This document shows, piece by piece, positions 6,409 to 6,744 of a DNA stretch of 6,744 nucleotides. Source of the stretch: an uncultured Oscillospiraceae bacterium (GTDB taxonomy: Bacteria > Bacillota > Clostridia > Oscillospirales > Acutalibacteraceae); assembly GCA_900555545.1 (NCBI GenBank), contig USLQ01000058.1, forward strand, positions 1 through 6,744. The letters run 5' to 3'. A program made the translations under genes and the position numbers. The number at the start of each line of letters is the position of its first letter. Within the stretch, counting starts at the first letter, position 1. The notes under the pieces are model-generated. The model had not been told where the DNA came from, did not search any database, and saw nothing but the letters and a program-made list of their open reading frames with translations.

Positions 6409-6624
6409 TTGAAACACATTTGCTCTGGGGGGGAGATCACGTTGGAGCTGTTCAACGCCAACCGCTGCGCCATTAAATTGTGCGTGGGGCGGCGCATGGG
6501 GCAGCTTGTCTTTGCACAGATGGACGTTCCGGCCCGGAACCCCTACCGTGGAAAATATCAGGGACAGCGCAGCGCGATCGGCTCCCGCGTGTTTCTGGAT
6601 GTGGAAATTTCAGGATCAGAATAA
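6409..6624 (+). pseudogene. C-terminal fragment of dCTP deaminase (Dcd/dUTPase fold), N-terminal part missing
   Basis: A 71-codon frame from TTG 6409 (or 60 codons from TTG 6442) reads like the last third of dCTP deaminase, normally about 170-195 residues. Numbered from TTG 6409, it has the strand GEITLELFN (8-16), GRRMGQLVF (27-35), PYRGKYQGQ (43-51) and SR-FLD near the end, in the order and spacing of Dcd C-termini. The Glu in TLELFN (Glu13) matches the catalytic general base. The upstream block with the GRSSxxRxG motif and the rest of the fold is absent in all three frames, because the NTP-PPase gene ends at 6404. AAGGA at 6396-6400 lies 8 bases before TTG 6409, and a GGGGGGGAG run precedes TTG 6442, which falls inside the conserved strand. 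GC-rich third positions suggest recent or maintained coding. It is most likely a 5'-truncated remnant; a short functional product cannot be excluded. Confidence 0.6.
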
Positions 6625-6638
6625 ATTTTAAAAAGTGC

Positions 6639-6667
6639 TTGACAAATTATTCTGCGTACTTTATTAT
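6639..6667 (+). promoter_or_regulatory. near-consensus sigma-A promoter at the right end
   Basis: A perfect TTGACA (6639-6644) and TATTAT (6662-6667, 5/6) are separated by 17 bases. It is the best promoter match in the window. It starts 14 bases after the dCTP deaminase remnant and reads toward the right edge, with transcription expected near 6674. Confidence 0.78.
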
Positions 6668-6693
6668 AGTAATCAATTAAATAATCAAAACCG

Positions 6694-6744
6694 ATGAAGA
6701 AGAAGAGTACCGGCGAATCAAAGTCTCGCAGAGAGCTGCGGCAT
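6694..6744 (+). CDS. possible start of a gene running off the right edge
   Basis: An ATG at 6694, about 20 bases past the expected transcription start, opens a frame of 17 codons reading MKKKSTGESKSRRELRH to the last base of the window. The basic N-terminus would suit a cytoplasmic or nucleic-acid-binding protein, but 17 residues are too few to identify. No Shine-Dalgarno sequence precedes the ATG, unlike every other gene here, so the true start could lie beyond the window. Confidence 0.3.
   Translation, partial: MKKKSTGESKSRRELRH

Noticed and set aside
6427..6433. Run of seven G as a phase-variation or frameshift site
   Set aside because: Reading through in the other two frames upstream does not restore any dCTP deaminase sequence, so a slip here would not repair the gene.

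Overview
The window carries eight genes or gene pieces, all on the + strand, and reads like chromosome of a Gram-positive gut anaerobe. The genes have GC-rich third codon positions, strong AGGAGG-type ribosome binding sites, sigma-A-like promoters in short AT-rich gaps, and a TTG or GTG start here and there. Together with a bile-salt-hydrolase-family enzyme, this suggests a Clostridia/Oscillospirales-type Firmicute. That taxonomy is inferred from style and gene content; no marker gene is present. I saw no tRNA, rRNA, CRISPR array, insertion sequence, attachment site or phage gene.

Layout: (1) bases 1-1565, a GH31 glycosidase cut by the left edge, most like the MYORG-type alpha-galactosidase branch. 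(2) 1566-1775, an AT-rich gap with a promoter. (3) 1776-3023, an M28 zinc aminopeptidase-like protein with four predicted membrane segments inserted around and within its catalytic domain. (4) 3036-3112, a terminator-like hairpin and a second perfect hairpin in the leader of the next gene. (5) 3149-4228, a choloylglycine hydrolase/penicillin V acylase family Ntn-hydrolase whose catalytic Cys lies at residue 16, implying a propeptide. (6) 4307-5104, a class I SAM methyltransferase with its own promoter. (7) 5211 to about 6624, one transcription unit: a GNAT acetyltransferase, a NUDIX hydrolase, a MazG/HisE-like NTP pyrophosphohydrolase that overlaps the NUDIX gene by 14 bases, and what I read as the C-terminal third of a dCTP deaminase that has lost its N-terminal part. 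(8) 6639-6744, a near-consensus promoter and possibly the first codons of a further gene that runs off the right edge.

How the genes fit together: the first four genes look like independent functions (glycan cleavage, peptide cleavage, amide cleavage, methylation), each with its own ribosome binding site and mostly its own promoter. The last cluster is coherent: NUDIX, NTP-PPase and dCTP deaminase families all act on nucleotide pools, so it looks like a nucleotide house-cleaning operon with a decayed last member. I found no clear new multi-gene system. The most unusual items are the dCTP deaminase remnant, the membrane-interrupted M28 protein, and the CBAH-family enzyme with a short propeptide and no signal peptide.
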